64,000 nucleotides of DNA from Azorhizobium sp943371865 (GTDB lineage: Bacteria > Pseudomonadota > Alphaproteobacteria > Rhizobiales > Xanthobacteraceae), in the NCBI RefSeq assembly GCF_943371865.1, contig NZ_CALRWL010000005.1, positions 62,001 to 126,000 on the forward strand. The letters run 5' to 3'. The position numbers and the translations under genes were made by a program. The notes below the pieces were generated by a model. That model was not told where the DNA came from, ran no database searches, and saw only the letters and a program-made list of their open reading frames with translations. This document shows positions 18,142 through 26,530 of the stretch, one piece after another (the first letter of the stretch is position 1; every line of letters begins with the position of its first letter).

Positions 18142-20148
18142 ATGTTGCAGGATCTATTCGGCGCGCAGCTCGAGCTTCCGGCTCGAGTGGCGATCGCCCT
18201 GGTGGTAATCGCAGCGCTGCTCGGCCTCACCATGTTTCTGGTGCGCCGGCTCGGTGGCGGTGGTGGCCGTGGCGGGATGACCCGCTCGCGGCATCGGCTC
18301 GCCGTGCTCGACAGCGTGGCCGTGGACCAGCGCCGTCGCCTGGTTCTGGTGCGGCGCGACGAGGTGGAGCATCTGCTTCTGGTCGGCGGCACCGCCGATG
18401 TGGTGGTGGAGTCCGGTATCGGACGTCCCGCGGCCCGCGAGGCCGCTCCGCCGCGCGAAGCTCTGCCCCATCGGGAGCCGCTGCCACCCCGCGAGGCCTT
18501 GCCGCCACGGGAGCCCCGCGAGGCGCTGCCCGGACGCGAGGCCGCCGAAGCCCTGCCCAGCCGCATGCGCCAGCCCCTCCCGCAGCGCCGCTTTGCCCCG
18601 CCGTCCGCTTTGACCGGGGCCGGTGTCGCTCCCGCCGACGCCACGGCCGAGCCGGTGGCCCCGGCCGTCGCGCCGGAGCCGTCCGCCGAGGTCCGTGGTC
18701 CCGAGCCGCGTCAGACCGAGACACGCCCCGCCGAGCCTCGCCCGCTCGAACGCCGCACCTCGGAGTCCCGCTTCGCCGCCCCCAAGGCCAGCGAGCCGGA
18801 GCCGGTTGCGCCCAAGGCGTCCGACAGCAAATCCAGCGACGTGAAGCCCGCTGAAGCCCAGCCCGTGGACGCCGCGCCCGCTGAGCCCAAGCTGCCCGAG
18901 GCCGCGCCCGTCGAAGTGAAGGCCGAGGCGCCCGCGCCGCATCCCGTCCCGGAGCCCGCTGCGGCCCCGCCGGTCCCTGAGGCGACGCCAGCCATGCCCT
19001 CCGTCGGGATGGCCGTGGAGGGTGCCCCTGAGGCCGGTGCCGAGCCGCCCCGGCGCTCGTTCCTGTCCCGTCGTCCCGCGCCGCGGGCGGAGCAGGACGG
19101 TTTCGGCATTCGCGCGTTGCGTGATCGTACCCAATCCGCCGACCCCGCCCCGCGCGATCAGACCGTGCCCGGCGCCGCCGCGGCCGAGATCAAGCCTGCC
19201 GCCCCGCTGGCGCCGCCGCTGAAGCCGCTCGCCCCCAAGGCGCCGCTGCTGGCGGACATCCGCCCGCTGTCGCCCAAGGCCGATGCCCCTGAGACCACCA
19301 CCGCCGCGCCCCCCCTCGCCCGGCGCGGGTCGCTGTTTGCGGACCGCATCGGCGCGCCGCGCCGCGAAGAGCCCAAGCTGGGGGACATGGCGCAACGCCT
19401 GGAAACCTCGCTGGGCCGCTCGCTGACCCCGCCGGCACAGATCATTCCGGCGCTGACGGTGGAAGACCTGCTGGGCGGTCCCATCTCCGCCGCCCCCGAG
19501 GTCAAGGCGCCCTCGGACACCCCGCCCCCCGCCGCGCCGGCGATCACCCTCGAGCAGCCGCTGCGCAGTGCACCGGAGCCGGTGGTACCGGCGCCCGAAC
19601 CGATCGCGGTGACGGACATCCCGCCGGTCGTCGTCACCGCGCCGGAGATGCCCGCAACGGTCGCGCCGGAGCCCGTGGCCGCCGAACCGGTGGCGCATGC
19701 CGCCGCGCCGGAGCCGGTAGCGCCCGAGCCGGTGGTGCCGCACCCGGCCCCGGTGGTGAGCGAAGCAACCATCGTGGCGCCCCAGCCCGAGCCGGTCGCA
19801 GAGGTGGCCCACGCGGTACCGCATCCGGCCCCGCCGGAGGTGGTGGCCGCCGCCACCGAACCCGCGGTGATCCCGGAGCCGGCGCCGCCGAGCGCAGCGG
19901 CCGTCGTCACCATCGAGGAGCTGGAGTTCCGCATGTCGGAACTCGCCGCAGCCGAGGCGGACGCCGCCGAGGCGAGCCATGCGCAGCCGGCGCCCGCAGC
20001 CCCGGTGGCTGGCGCCGATGCGCCGGTGCCGCCCGTGCCGGCGGTGGAGCCTGCGCCGGCCGCCGCGCCCGCCGGGAGCGATCCGTTCGACGACCTGGAA
20101 GCGGAGATGGCCAATTTGCTCGGCCGCACCAGCGGCCAGAAGGGCTGA
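18142..20148 (+). CDS. FliO-like membrane protein with long Pro/Ala-rich tail
   Basis: 668 residues from an ATG with a strong AGGAGGG site 4 bp upstream. Residues 1-95 look like a FliO/FliZ-type domain: one transmembrane helix (about 14-36) and a small basic region (RLAVLDSVAVDQRRRLVLVR, then HLLLVGG). FliO helps assemble the flagellar export gate. The remaining ~570 residues are low-complexity Pro/Ala/Glu/Val, with imperfect REALPPRE-type repeats (about 98-138) and EPVAPEP-type runs. The extreme C-terminus becomes ordered-looking again (VTIEELEFRMSELAAAE and DPFDDLEAEMANLLGR). It is divergent from cckA and not beside other flagellar genes, so a non-flagellar role is possible. Confidence 0.7.
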   Translation: MLQDLFGAQLELPARVAIALVVIAALLGLTMFLVRRLGGGGGRGGMTRSRHRLAVLDSVAVDQRRRLVLVRRDEVEHLLLVGGTADVVVESGIGRPAAREAAPPREALPHREPLPPREALPPREPREALPGREAAEALPSRMRQPLPQRRFAPPSALTGAGVAPADATAEPVAPAVAPEPSAEVRGPEPRQTETRPAEPRPLERRTSESRFAAPKASEPEPVAPKASDSKSSDVKPAEAQPVDAAPAEPKLPEAAPVEVKAEAPAPHPVPEPAAAPPVPEATPAMPSVGMAVEGAPEAGAEPPRRSFLSRRPAPRAEQDGFGIRALRDRTQSADPAPRDQTVPGAAAAEIKPAAPLAPPLKPLAPKAPLLADIRPLSPKADAPETTTAAPPLARRGSLFADRIGAPRREEPKLGDMAQRLETSLGRSLTPPAQIIPALTVEDLLGGPISAAPEVKAPSDTPPPAAPAITLEQPLRSAPEPVVPAPEPIAVTDIPPVVVTAPEMPATVAPEPVAAEPVAHAAAPEPVAPEPVVPHPAPVVSEATIVAPQPEPVAEVAHAVPHPAPPEVVAAATEPAVIPEPAPPSAAAVVTIEELEFRMSELAAAEADAAEASHAQPAPAAPVAGADAPVPPVPAVEPAPAAAPAGSDPFDDLEAEMANLLGRTSGQKG

Positions 20149-20150
20149 CC

Positions 20151-20185
20151 AAAAAAATGCCGGGTCCGCTCTGGCGGCCCGGCAT
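20151..20185 (-). terminator. Intrinsic terminator of dksA
   Basis: Read on the minus strand, the 8-bp stem ATGCCGGG/CCCGGCAT (20157-20185) with a 13-nt loop is followed directly by seven T residues. This fits a rho-independent terminator for the dksA transcript. The T-run ends just after the stop of the convergent FliO-like gene. Two further hairpins without T-runs lie between it and dksA (20232-20253 and 20262-20294). Confidence 0.8.
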
Positions 20186-20305
20186 CGCATTCAGTCAGAT
20201 CCCGCACGCGAGATCCCAGATGTCAGATCACGCGGACGCTCACCGGCGTCCGCCCTGCCATCGCCCCGCGGCTCCTTGCGGGAGCACCGGGGCGTGGCGC
20301 CGGCC

Positions 20306-20722
20306 TCAATCGTCCCGGTAGACCCGCTCACGGCGCTCGTGCCGCTCCTGGGCTTCCACCGACAATGTGGCGATGGGCCGGGCTTCCAGCCGCTTCAACG
20401 AGATGGGCTCGCCCGTATCCTCGCAAAAGCCATAGCTCCCGTCTTCGATCCGCTGCAGCGCCGAGTCGATCTTGGCGATCAACTTGCGCTGCCGGTCCCG
20501 CGCCCGCAGTTCGATGGACCGGTCGGTCTCCGAGGAGGCCCGATCCGCCAGATCCGGATGGTTCTGATTCTCGTCCTGGAGGTGCTGGAGCGTCTCACGC
20601 GCTTCCCGCAGAATGTCTTCCTTCCAATTCAACAGCTTGAGCCGAAAATACTCACGCTGCCGATCGCTCATGAAAGGCTCGTCCTCGCGGGGGCGATAGT
20701 CCTGATCGATGCTGATCGACAT
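20306..20722 (-). CDS. dksA: RNA polymerase-binding transcription factor DksA
   Basis: Binds the RNA polymerase secondary channel and works with ppGpp to tune rRNA and biosynthetic promoters. It has 138 residues from the ATG giving MSISIDQDYRPRE. The coiled-coil region (LNWKEDILREARETLQHLQD) is followed by DRSIELRARDRQRKLIAKID and the globular part YGFCEDTGEPISLKRLEARP. Only one of the four classical zinc-finger cysteines remains, as in other alphaproteobacterial DksA proteins. A long in-frame extension upstream is not family-like. A terminator follows at 20151-20185. Confidence 0.93.
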   Translation of the reverse strand: MSISIDQDYRPREDEPFMSDRQREYFRLKLLNWKEDILREARETLQHLQDENQNHPDLADRASSETDRSIELRARDRQRKLIAKIDSALQRIEDGSYGFCEDTGEPISLKRLEARPIATLSVEAQERHERRERVYRDD

Positions 20723-20948
20723 CCGCAAAGTCCTCGATACCGCTACGACGATCCCCGTCGGGTCGCCGCGCTTATATCCAGCACCTCGCCTTCCGACAAC
20801 CGCCATCGCGCGGATGGATGATGGAAGACCGCGGCGCCCCGCATACGTCTCCGTGCATGCACAAAGGCGCACCGCCACTGGTTGCAGCAGCAGTGGCGAC
20901 ATCAAGACGCGGCCCCGGGACACGGCAGGCGCGAAGGCGCCTACCCGG

Positions 20949-21806
20949 TCACCACCAGGACTTGCCGATGTTGAAGGTGTAGCTGAGCGAGACGCCGCCA
21001 ATGAACTGATTGGCGTTCTGGGTCACCGGCGAATCCGCCGCATCCCCCACCAGCCGGGCGTAGGTGCCGAACACCCCCGCCTCGAAGCCGTTGCCGAAAT
21101 TCTTGGTGAGCTGCGCCGTGGCGCCATACGAATCGATGCCGCCGCCGGCCTGGTAGACCGGCAGCGAGGCGCCCACCAGGCGCGACGACAGCGACTGCAT
21201 CGGCGTCACGCCGTAATAGGCCTCCATATAACCCGAACCGGCAAAGCTGAGGCGCGGCCCGACGGCGAGGCGCCAGGACTGGTAGGGAATGATCACGTCC
21301 GCCGCCAGATCGCCCATGAGGCCCGAGAACCCGCCCATGCCGTAGCGCAGTTCGCCGCGCAGGCGCAGCCAGTCCATGGGGTACCATTCGGTGAAGGCAC
21401 CTGCTTCGAACGAGGTGTCCACATTGCCCATGCCGTTGAGGCGGCTGGAATCATCCTCGTCGCGGCCCCAGTCCAGCTTGCCCACGGCGCCGATGCGGAA
21501 TCGGCCGGTATCGAACAAGGCGATGGAGGGATTGTCGTCCACGCTGCGGAAGGAATTGAGGCTGCTGGCCTTGGACAGGCCGAGGATCAGCTTGGGGCTG
21601 AAGGTGTAGTCGCTGCTGCCGGGATATTCCGGCACGGCCCGCGCGGCGCCGCCGATGGTCAGATACCAGTCTTCAATCTTGCCCAGGGGCGCCGAGGCCA
21701 CCGGCCCGGTGGGATAATCGGCGGCGCGCGCAACCCCCTGTGCCCCGATCAGGACAACGGCCGCGGAGACGGCGGAGCGGAGCAGCGAAAGACGGGACAC
21801 GGGCAT
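20949..21806 (-). CDS. MipA/OmpV family outer-membrane protein
   Basis: 285 residues. A signal peptide (MPVSRLSLLRSAVSAAVVLI then ARAADYP) is followed by a body rich in alternating aromatic/hydrophobic strands ending in SYTFNIGKSWW, as expected for an outer-membrane beta-barrel. The pattern GAARAVPEYPGSSDYTFSP near the mature N-terminus is typical of the MipA/OmpV family, described as scaffold-type or adhesion porins. The specific substrate or partner is unknown. It stands alone, 142 bp upstream of... the dksA promoter region on its 3' side, and is preceded by a strong hairpin at 21831-21860. Confidence 0.85.
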   Translation of the reverse strand: MPVSRLSLLRSAVSAAVVLIGAQGVARAADYPTGPVASAPLGKIEDWYLTIGGAARAVPEYPGSSDYTFSPKLILGLSKASSLNSFRSVDDNPSIALFDTGRFRIGAVGKLDWGRDEDDSSRLNGMGNVDTSFEAGAFTEWYPMDWLRLRGELRYGMGGFSGLMGDLAADVIIPYQSWRLAVGPRLSFAGSGYMEAYYGVTPMQSLSSRLVGASLPVYQAGGGIDSYGATAQLTKNFGNGFEAGVFGTYARLVGDAADSPVTQNANQFIGGVSLSYTFNIGKSWW

Positions 21807-21830
21807 GGAGGGTACCTCAGCATTTCGCCA

Positions 21831-21860
21831 AACCTAACCGGGCGCAGGCCCGGTTTGGTT
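21831..21860. other. Hairpin upstream of the MipA/OmpV gene
   Basis: AACCTAACCGGGC and GCCCGGTTTGGTT form 13-bp arms with one mismatch around GCAG. It lies between the FAD oxidoreductase stop and the OmpV-family start, both on the minus strand. It may end the upstream transcript or sit in the 5' leader of the porin gene. No T-run follows, so a simple terminator is not proven. Confidence 0.45.
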
Positions 21861-21911
21861 GCAGAAATGTCACGTAACGGCAACCATTTGCGCCAAGTTA
21901 GAGTTAAGGAT

Positions 21912-23405
21912 TCATGTCACGGCGTGCAGGTGCACGCGGCTACCGTCCGCGGCGGCCTCGGCCTCCGCATGGGCGGCGTGCAGCAGGGCGGACCCGGGCA
22001 TCCCGCCCGCCACCGCTCCGGGGCCATGGTCGGGCACGAGGTGCGCGACCGGGACGCCGGCGGGGGCATGATGGCCCTGCCCGGCACCGCCGTGCCGCGG
22101 GTCGCTGCGCTTGAGCCGGCCGTGCAGCCGGCCGCGATTGACGGGGGCCGCCACCGGCAGGATCGGCGGTGATGCCGCCTCGGCCGCAGCCCGGCGTGCG
22201 GCCCGCGCCGCCATCTGTTCGGCGGTGCCCTCGCGCAGGCGCAGCCACCAGAAGCTGGCAGCGGATGCCGCCCGCCCCGCCAGTCCGAAGGCGTAGCGCG
22301 GCTGGAAGGCGGACAGGTCGGCGATCTTGTGATTGCGATCCACCAAAGCGGCGGTGATGGCATCCGCTGCCAGCGCCGCATTGGCCAGGGGATTGCCGCC
22401 CAGCCCCGCCGCATACCACACGCCGGGCCGGCGTTCGCCGATCAGCGGCAGCCCGCTCGGAGTGCGCGACAGGCTGAAGCCCGCCGCCCGCTCCGCCAGC
22501 CCCCGGCCCAGTTCCGGATAGACCGCCCGCGCCCGTCGCCGCAGCGTGACGGCGGCGCCCACCTCCCCGCGCACCCGGCTGGCGGTGGGGGCTTCGAACG
22601 ACAGTTCGCCCTCGTGCGGCATGAAGCGCGCCCCCAGCGGGCCGGCCTCCACCACCAGGCCGGAGAAATCGGGCCGCGCGGTGTACACCGCAAAGCCGCC
22701 GCCCACCCAGGGCTCGGGCTCCAGCGCCCGCGCCAGCCAGGGCGCGATGGCGGCGGCGCCCCGTCCGGCACACAGCACCACATGGTCCGCGCGCACCCGA
22801 CCGGCGGGGGTGTGGACATATTTGCGCACGCCCTCCAGGTCGGCGCCCAGAGCCGGGGTGCGCTCCAGGATGCGCACGCCCGCCGCCCGCGCCGCGGCGG
22901 CCAGGATGAAGGTGAGGTCCGCGGTGTCGAAGATCACCGCATGGGGATCATAGGTGGCGCCCGCATAGCGATTGCTGGCGATGGTGGCGGCGATCTCCAT
23001 CCGTCCCCAGCGCCGCAACTGCGACAGGCCCAGCAGGTCGCGCCCGGCGGCCTCCGCATCGAGCGCGGCGGTCTCGTGACCGGCGCCGACCCGCAGCAGG
23101 CCGCGCCCGGTCCGACCGATGCCAAGCGCCTCGAATTCCGCCACCGCATCCGCCACCGCTTCCAAGGAGAGGTCGAAGGTGGCCCGTGCGGTCTCCTTCG
23201 ACGCCTGGCCGCAGACGGTGCTCTGCCACAAGGTCAGGCCCGGCGAGAGCAGCCCGGCCCGGTGCACGGGCGCCAGGGTGCCCTGCTCCAGCAGCACCAC
23301 CTCGACGCCCCGCCGGGCCAGCCGCAATGCGGTCCACAAGCCGGCCGTCGTGCCGCCCACCACGCAAACATCGGCATTCAGATCAGGCGGCGTGCCCACC
23401 GGCAT
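21912..23405 (-). CDS. FAD-dependent oxidoreductase (DAO family)
   Basis: 497 residues. The N-terminal Rossmann region reads DVCVVGGTTAGLWTALRLARRGVEVVLLEQ, so the usual GxGxxG is replaced by GGTTAG, with a glutamate ending the second strand. The C-terminal FAD contact GLPLIGERRPGVWYAAGLGG is typical of D-amino-acid oxidase-like enzymes such as glycine oxidase or YurR/DadA types. The last ~90 residues after the catalytic domain are Ala/Arg/His-rich and look unlike the family, so the true functional C-terminus may be earlier. The ATG giving MPVGTPPDLNADV is the start; substrate unknown. Confidence 0.75.
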   Translation of the reverse strand: MPVGTPPDLNADVCVVGGTTAGLWTALRLARRGVEVVLLEQGTLAPVHRAGLLSPGLTLWQSTVCGQASKETARATFDLSLEAVADAVAEFEALGIGRTGRGLLRVGAGHETAALDAEAAGRDLLGLSQLRRWGRMEIAATIASNRYAGATYDPHAVIFDTADLTFILAAAARAAGVRILERTPALGADLEGVRKYVHTPAGRVRADHVVLCAGRGAAAIAPWLARALEPEPWVGGGFAVYTARPDFSGLVVEAGPLGARFMPHEGELSFEAPTASRVRGEVGAAVTLRRRARAVYPELGRGLAERAAGFSLSRTPSGLPLIGERRPGVWYAAGLGGNPLANAALAADAITAALVDRNHKIADLSAFQPRYAFGLAGRAASAASFWWLRLREGTAEQMAARAARRAAAEAASPPILPVAAPVNRGRLHGRLKRSDPRHGGAGQGHHAPAGVPVAHLVPDHGPGAVAGGMPGSALLHAAHAEAEAAADGSRVHLHAVT

Positions 23406-23692
23406 GCGGTTCCTTTCCGCCCCCGCCAAGCACCGCCACAGGCTACCACCCCAGGCTGCGGGAGACATATCAACAGCTTTGCAGGGTATCACGGCTTGGG
23501 GATTTCCTCCCTTGGACGCCAGACCGCGCCAAAGTGTCGCAGACTCAGTGGTGCGCCACACCTCCCGCCCAAGGATGACGACGGAGGCGCCGACGCCAAA
23601 CGTCCGCCGCCAGCACCGCCAAGCACCTCGCGAGCTGAACGCGACACACCCCGCCATCTGCGCGTCGTCGGCCCGCGTCTCCGGCCACCCCT

Positions 23693-24115
23693 TCAGCTGA
23701 GAGGCAGGGCGATGGTCCGCGACAAGGCCCCAAGCGTCACCTCGCCAAAGCGCGTGAGCAACAGGTGCTCGGCCTCCGCCATAGCGTCCTTCAGGGCGTC
23801 GTTGACGGCCCGTTCGATCAGACACTTGGGATTGTCGTCGGCGAGGCCGATCGCCAGCACCTTGGGGCTGCCCAGCGCCTCGTGGATGTCGCGCAGGGTG
23901 ACCGTGTCGAGCGGCCGCGCCAGCGCCCAGCCGCCGCCGTGACCTTTGACGGAGGTCAGGTAACCCGCCGTCCGCAGGCATCCCATGGTTCGCCGCACCA
24001 CGACCGGGTTGGTGTCGAGCATTCTGCTGATGACCTCGGAGGTCACTGGGCCGCCGATATGATCCATGTGGATCAGGACGTGCAGCATTCGGGACAGGCG
24101 GGTGTCGGCAGGCAT
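23693..24115 (-). CDS. Rrf2 family transcriptional regulator
   Basis: 140-residue winged-helix regulator. The DNA-binding half shows PVTSEVISRMLDTNPVVVRR followed by the wing with KGHGGGWALARPLDTVTLRD, typical of Rrf2 proteins. It has a single cysteine in the sensor region (C98 in NPKCLIERAV) instead of the three cluster cysteines of IscR, so it may sense thiol or electrophile state rather than hold a stable [2Fe-2S] cluster; this is inference. It is divergent from the thioredoxin-reductase-like gene, with two matched dyads in between, suggesting it controls both itself and that operon. Confidence 0.88.
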   Translation of the reverse strand: MPADTRLSRMLHVLIHMDHIGGPVTSEVISRMLDTNPVVVRRTMGCLRTAGYLTSVKGHGGGWALARPLDTVTLRDIHEALGSPKVLAIGLADDNPKCLIERAVNDALKDAMAEAEHLLLTRFGEVTLGALSRTIALPLS

Positions 24116-24135
24116 GCGCGATCCTAGAGCAAAAT

Positions 24136-24162
24136 CACTCGTAACAATATAAGTTGCATGTG
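24136..24162. promoter_or_regulatory. Candidate Rrf2 operator, site 1
   Basis: Imperfect dyad with 10-bp arms and a 7-bp spacer; the core is GTAAC-N7-GTTGC. It lies 21 bp upstream of the Rrf2 start. A second site with the same architecture lies 45 bp away, centre to centre. Dyad seen directly; binding by the adjacent regulator is inference. Confidence 0.6.
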
Positions 24163-24180
24163 CGGATCCATTCTGTACGT

Positions 24181-24207
24181 TTCACGCAACATTGAAAGTT
24201 GCGAGTG
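24181..24207. promoter_or_regulatory. Candidate Rrf2 operator, site 2
   Basis: Dyad with core CGCAAC-N7-GTTGCG and partly matching outer arms, ending 6 bp before the ATG of the oxidoreductase. Its position would block initiation or translation start of that gene when occupied. Same 10-7-10 layout as site 1. Confidence 0.6.
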
Positions 24208-24213
24208 TGAGCC

Positions 24214-25137
24214 ATGGATCGATACGATGTCATTGTGGTCGGGGGCAGTTTCGCCGGCCTGTCCGCCGCGATGCAGCTGGCCCGGGCGCAGCGCAGCGTG
24301 CTGCTGGTGGACGCGGGGCGCCCCAGAAACCGCTTCGCGGCGGCCTCCCACGGCTTCCTCGGACAGGATGGCGTCGCACCGGCGCAGATCCTGCACCAGG
24401 GGCTCACGCAACTGGCGCGATACCCGACCGTCGCGTTCCGCCAGGCCGAGGCCCTGGCCGCCGCGGTCCATGACGATGGGTTGACCCTGGCCCTATCTGA
24501 GGGCGCGCAGGTGGAGGGCCGCAAGCTCATCCTGGCCACCGGGGTGCAGGACACGCTGCCGCTGCCGTCAATGATCGGCCGTTGGGGCGTGAGCGTTCTG
24601 CATTGCCCGTATTGCCACGGCTACGAAGTGCGGGGCCGTCGCCTCGCCGCCATCGCCAACGCCGCGGGCGCGGTGCACCAGGCGATGATCCTGCCCGATT
24701 GGGGGCCCACGACCTTCTATACGCAGGGGATGTTCGAACCGACCGCAGAGGAAGCGGCACTGCTCGGCGCGCGTGGCGTCGAGATCGAACGCACCCCGGT
24801 GGTCGAGCTTGTCGGAGAGGGGGCCAACATTTCCAGCCTGGTCTTGGCCGATGGCCGCGCGGTCCCGGCCGAGGCCGTTTTCACCGCACCGCGCACGCAA
24901 ATGGCCAGCCCGCTGGCCGAGCAGCTGGGGTGCGCTTTGGCGGACGGCATGACCGGCCCCTACATCAAGGTCGATCCGATGCAGCAGACCAGCGTGCCGG
25001 GGGTGTTCGCCGCCGGCGATGCGGCAACTGAGATGTATAACGCCACGCTGGCGTCGGCCGCTGGCGTCATGGCCGGCGTCGCCGCGCACCGGGCTCTGGT
25101 TCTGGAGTCGGCGCACGGCGGGCGGGATCGGCCATGA
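24214..25137 (+). CDS. Thioredoxin-reductase-like FAD oxidoreductase
   Basis: 307 residues, the size of low-Mr thioredoxin reductases. FAD site: DVIVVGGSFAGLSAAMQLAR. A CPYC redox pair (C131, C134, in HCPYCHGYE) is intact, and the second FAD motif is GVFAAGDAATEMYNATLASA. The NADPH-binding glycine motif expected after the CxxC is degenerate (LAAIANAAGAVHQAM), which recalls the non-canonical members that reduce other disulfides or use other electron donors. Its stop overlaps the downstream methyltransferase start (ATGA). Probably controlled by the divergent Rrf2 regulator. Confidence 0.85.
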   Translation: MDRYDVIVVGGSFAGLSAAMQLARAQRSVLLVDAGRPRNRFAAASHGFLGQDGVAPAQILHQGLTQLARYPTVAFRQAEALAAAVHDDGLTLALSEGAQVEGRKLILATGVQDTLPLPSMIGRWGVSVLHCPYCHGYEVRGRRLAAIANAAGAVHQAMILPDWGPTTFYTQGMFEPTAEEAALLGARGVEIERTPVVELVGEGANISSLVLADGRAVPAEAVFTAPRTQMASPLAEQLGCALADGMTGPYIKVDPMQQTSVPGVFAAGDAATEMYNATLASAAGVMAGVAAHRALVLESAHGGRDRP

Positions 25138-25802
25138 CCGGTTTGGACGATGCGGCGGCCGTCGCGCGCTACGCCGAAAACCCGCCGCGCCTTGTGCCGG
25201 GCTTTGGCGACCTGCAGCGTATGACGCGGCTGCTCATGGCGGAAACGGCACCGGCCGATGGTCGTATCCTCGTGGTCGGCGCCGGCGGGGGGCTTGAGCT
25301 GCGGGTGTTCGCCGAGGCGCAACCCGGCTGGCGTTTCGTCGGCATCGATCCATCCGCCGAGATGCTGAAGCTGGCAACCCACACGCTTGGACCCTTCGCG
25401 GATCGGGCAGACCTGCACGAAGGCTATATTGTTTCGGCGCCGACAGGACCATTCGATGCGGCGTGCTGCCTTCTGACGTTGCATTTCGTCCCGCTGGAGG
25501 ACCGGCTGTCCACCCTGACGGAAATCCGACGCAGGCTGAAGCCGGGCGCGCCGTTCGTGGTCGCGCATCACAGCGTGCCGGCCGGGCCGGCGCGGGACCT
25601 GTGGTTCGATCGCTTCGGCGCGTTCGCCGCGGGCAATGGCGTGGCTTTTGACGCTCGGACCGGAGGCGCGCGCGTTGTCGGTGAGCGTTTGCCCATCCTG
25701 TCTCCGGAGGAGGAGGTGGATAGTCTCCGCGCGGCCGGTTTCACCGATCCCCAGCTATTCTATGCCGCGCTGACCTTTCGCGGCTGGGTCGCTCGCGCTT
25801 GA
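25134..25802 (+). CDS. Class I SAM-dependent methyltransferase
   Basis: 222 residues. Motif I is LVVGAGGGLELRVF, followed by an acidic residue in FVGIDPSAEMLKLA at the end of the second strand, and a motif IV-like FDAACCLLTLHFV; the fold is standard Methyltransf_25/12 type. No transmembrane segment. The start overlaps the stop of the flavoprotein, so the two are co-translated. Substrate unknown; pairing with a thiol-disulfide-type reductase suggests a small-molecule detoxification or modification role, which is inference. Confidence 0.82.
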   Translation: MTGLDDAAAVARYAENPPRLVPGFGDLQRMTRLLMAETAPADGRILVVGAGGGLELRVFAEAQPGWRFVGIDPSAEMLKLATHTLGPFADRADLHEGYIVSAPTGPFDAACCLLTLHFVPLEDRLSTLTEIRRRLKPGAPFVVAHHSVPAGPARDLWFDRFGAFAAGNGVAFDARTGGARVVGERLPILSPEEEVDSLRAAGFTDPQLFYAALTFRGWVARA

Positions 25803-26003
25803 AGCCTTTTTTCCCGCCCGAAGCGGACCTTTCGGGCGTCCGTCTTGGGTCGAGATGCGTCATCGACGCGCCGCCCGCACGCCGTCCTTCAGACCGCCAG
25901 CGCCCACAAGTGTCGCCCCGGTGAACAACCACCTGACCGCCACGGGACGGCCACGGGAAGCATGCTAGGATGAGTTCCCGCCCGTGAGGTGACTTTCAGC
26001 TCC

Positions 26004-26528
26004 ATGCGCCGTCTCATCCTGCTTCGACACGCCAAATCCGATTGGCCGGTGGGCATCTCCGACCGCGAGCGCCCCCTCGCCCCCCGTGGCCGCCTCGCCG
26101 CCCCCCGCATCGGCCAGTATCTGGCACAGGAGGCGCTGATGCCGGACCGGGTGCTGGTCTCCCCGGCGCGCCGCACCCGCGAGACCTGGGAATTGGTGGC
26201 GCCGCATCTTCTGGGCATTCCCGAAGTGCTGAGCGAGCCGCGGCTCTATGAGGCCAGCGCCGCCCGTCTCCTGGCGGTGCTGCGGGAGCAGCCCGCCGCC
26301 GCGCATGCCTTGATGCTGGTGGGCCACAATCCCGGCACCGAGGATCTCGCCGCCACCTTGGTGGGCGGCGGCCCCGATGGGGCGCGCGACACCATGCACG
26401 AGAAATTTCCCACCGGCGCCTTGGCGGTGATCGACCTGCCCATCGACGACTGGGCCGATGTGAGCCCGGAGAGCGGGCGCCTGGATCGCTTCGTCACCCC
26501 ACGCGGACTGGCGATCGCGGACGACTGA
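26004..26528 (+). CDS. SixA-type histidine phosphatase
   Basis: 174 residues. The catalytic motif LLRHAKSDW (His9) is the SixA variant of the RHG motif, and the second histidine is in MLVGHNPGTEDLA. SixA removes phosphate from phosphohistidine, for example from PTS proteins or ArcB. Start chosen at the ATG giving MRRLILLRHAKSD; an upstream GTG would add five residues. It is followed after 2 bp by the ycjX homologue. Confidence 0.88.
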   Translation: MRRLILLRHAKSDWPVGISDRERPLAPRGRLAAPRIGQYLAQEALMPDRVLVSPARRTRETWELVAPHLLGIPEVLSEPRLYEASAARLLAVLREQPAAAHALMLVGHNPGTEDLAATLVGGGPDGARDTMHEKFPTGALAVIDLPIDDWADVSPESGRLDRFVTPRGLAIADD

Positions 26529-26530
26529 CG

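Noticed and set aside
25815..25838. Terminator after the methyltransferase gene
   Set aside because: CGCCCGAA/TTCGGGCG forms a stem, but the T-run lies before it on the plus strand, not after, so a standard intrinsic terminator is not supported.
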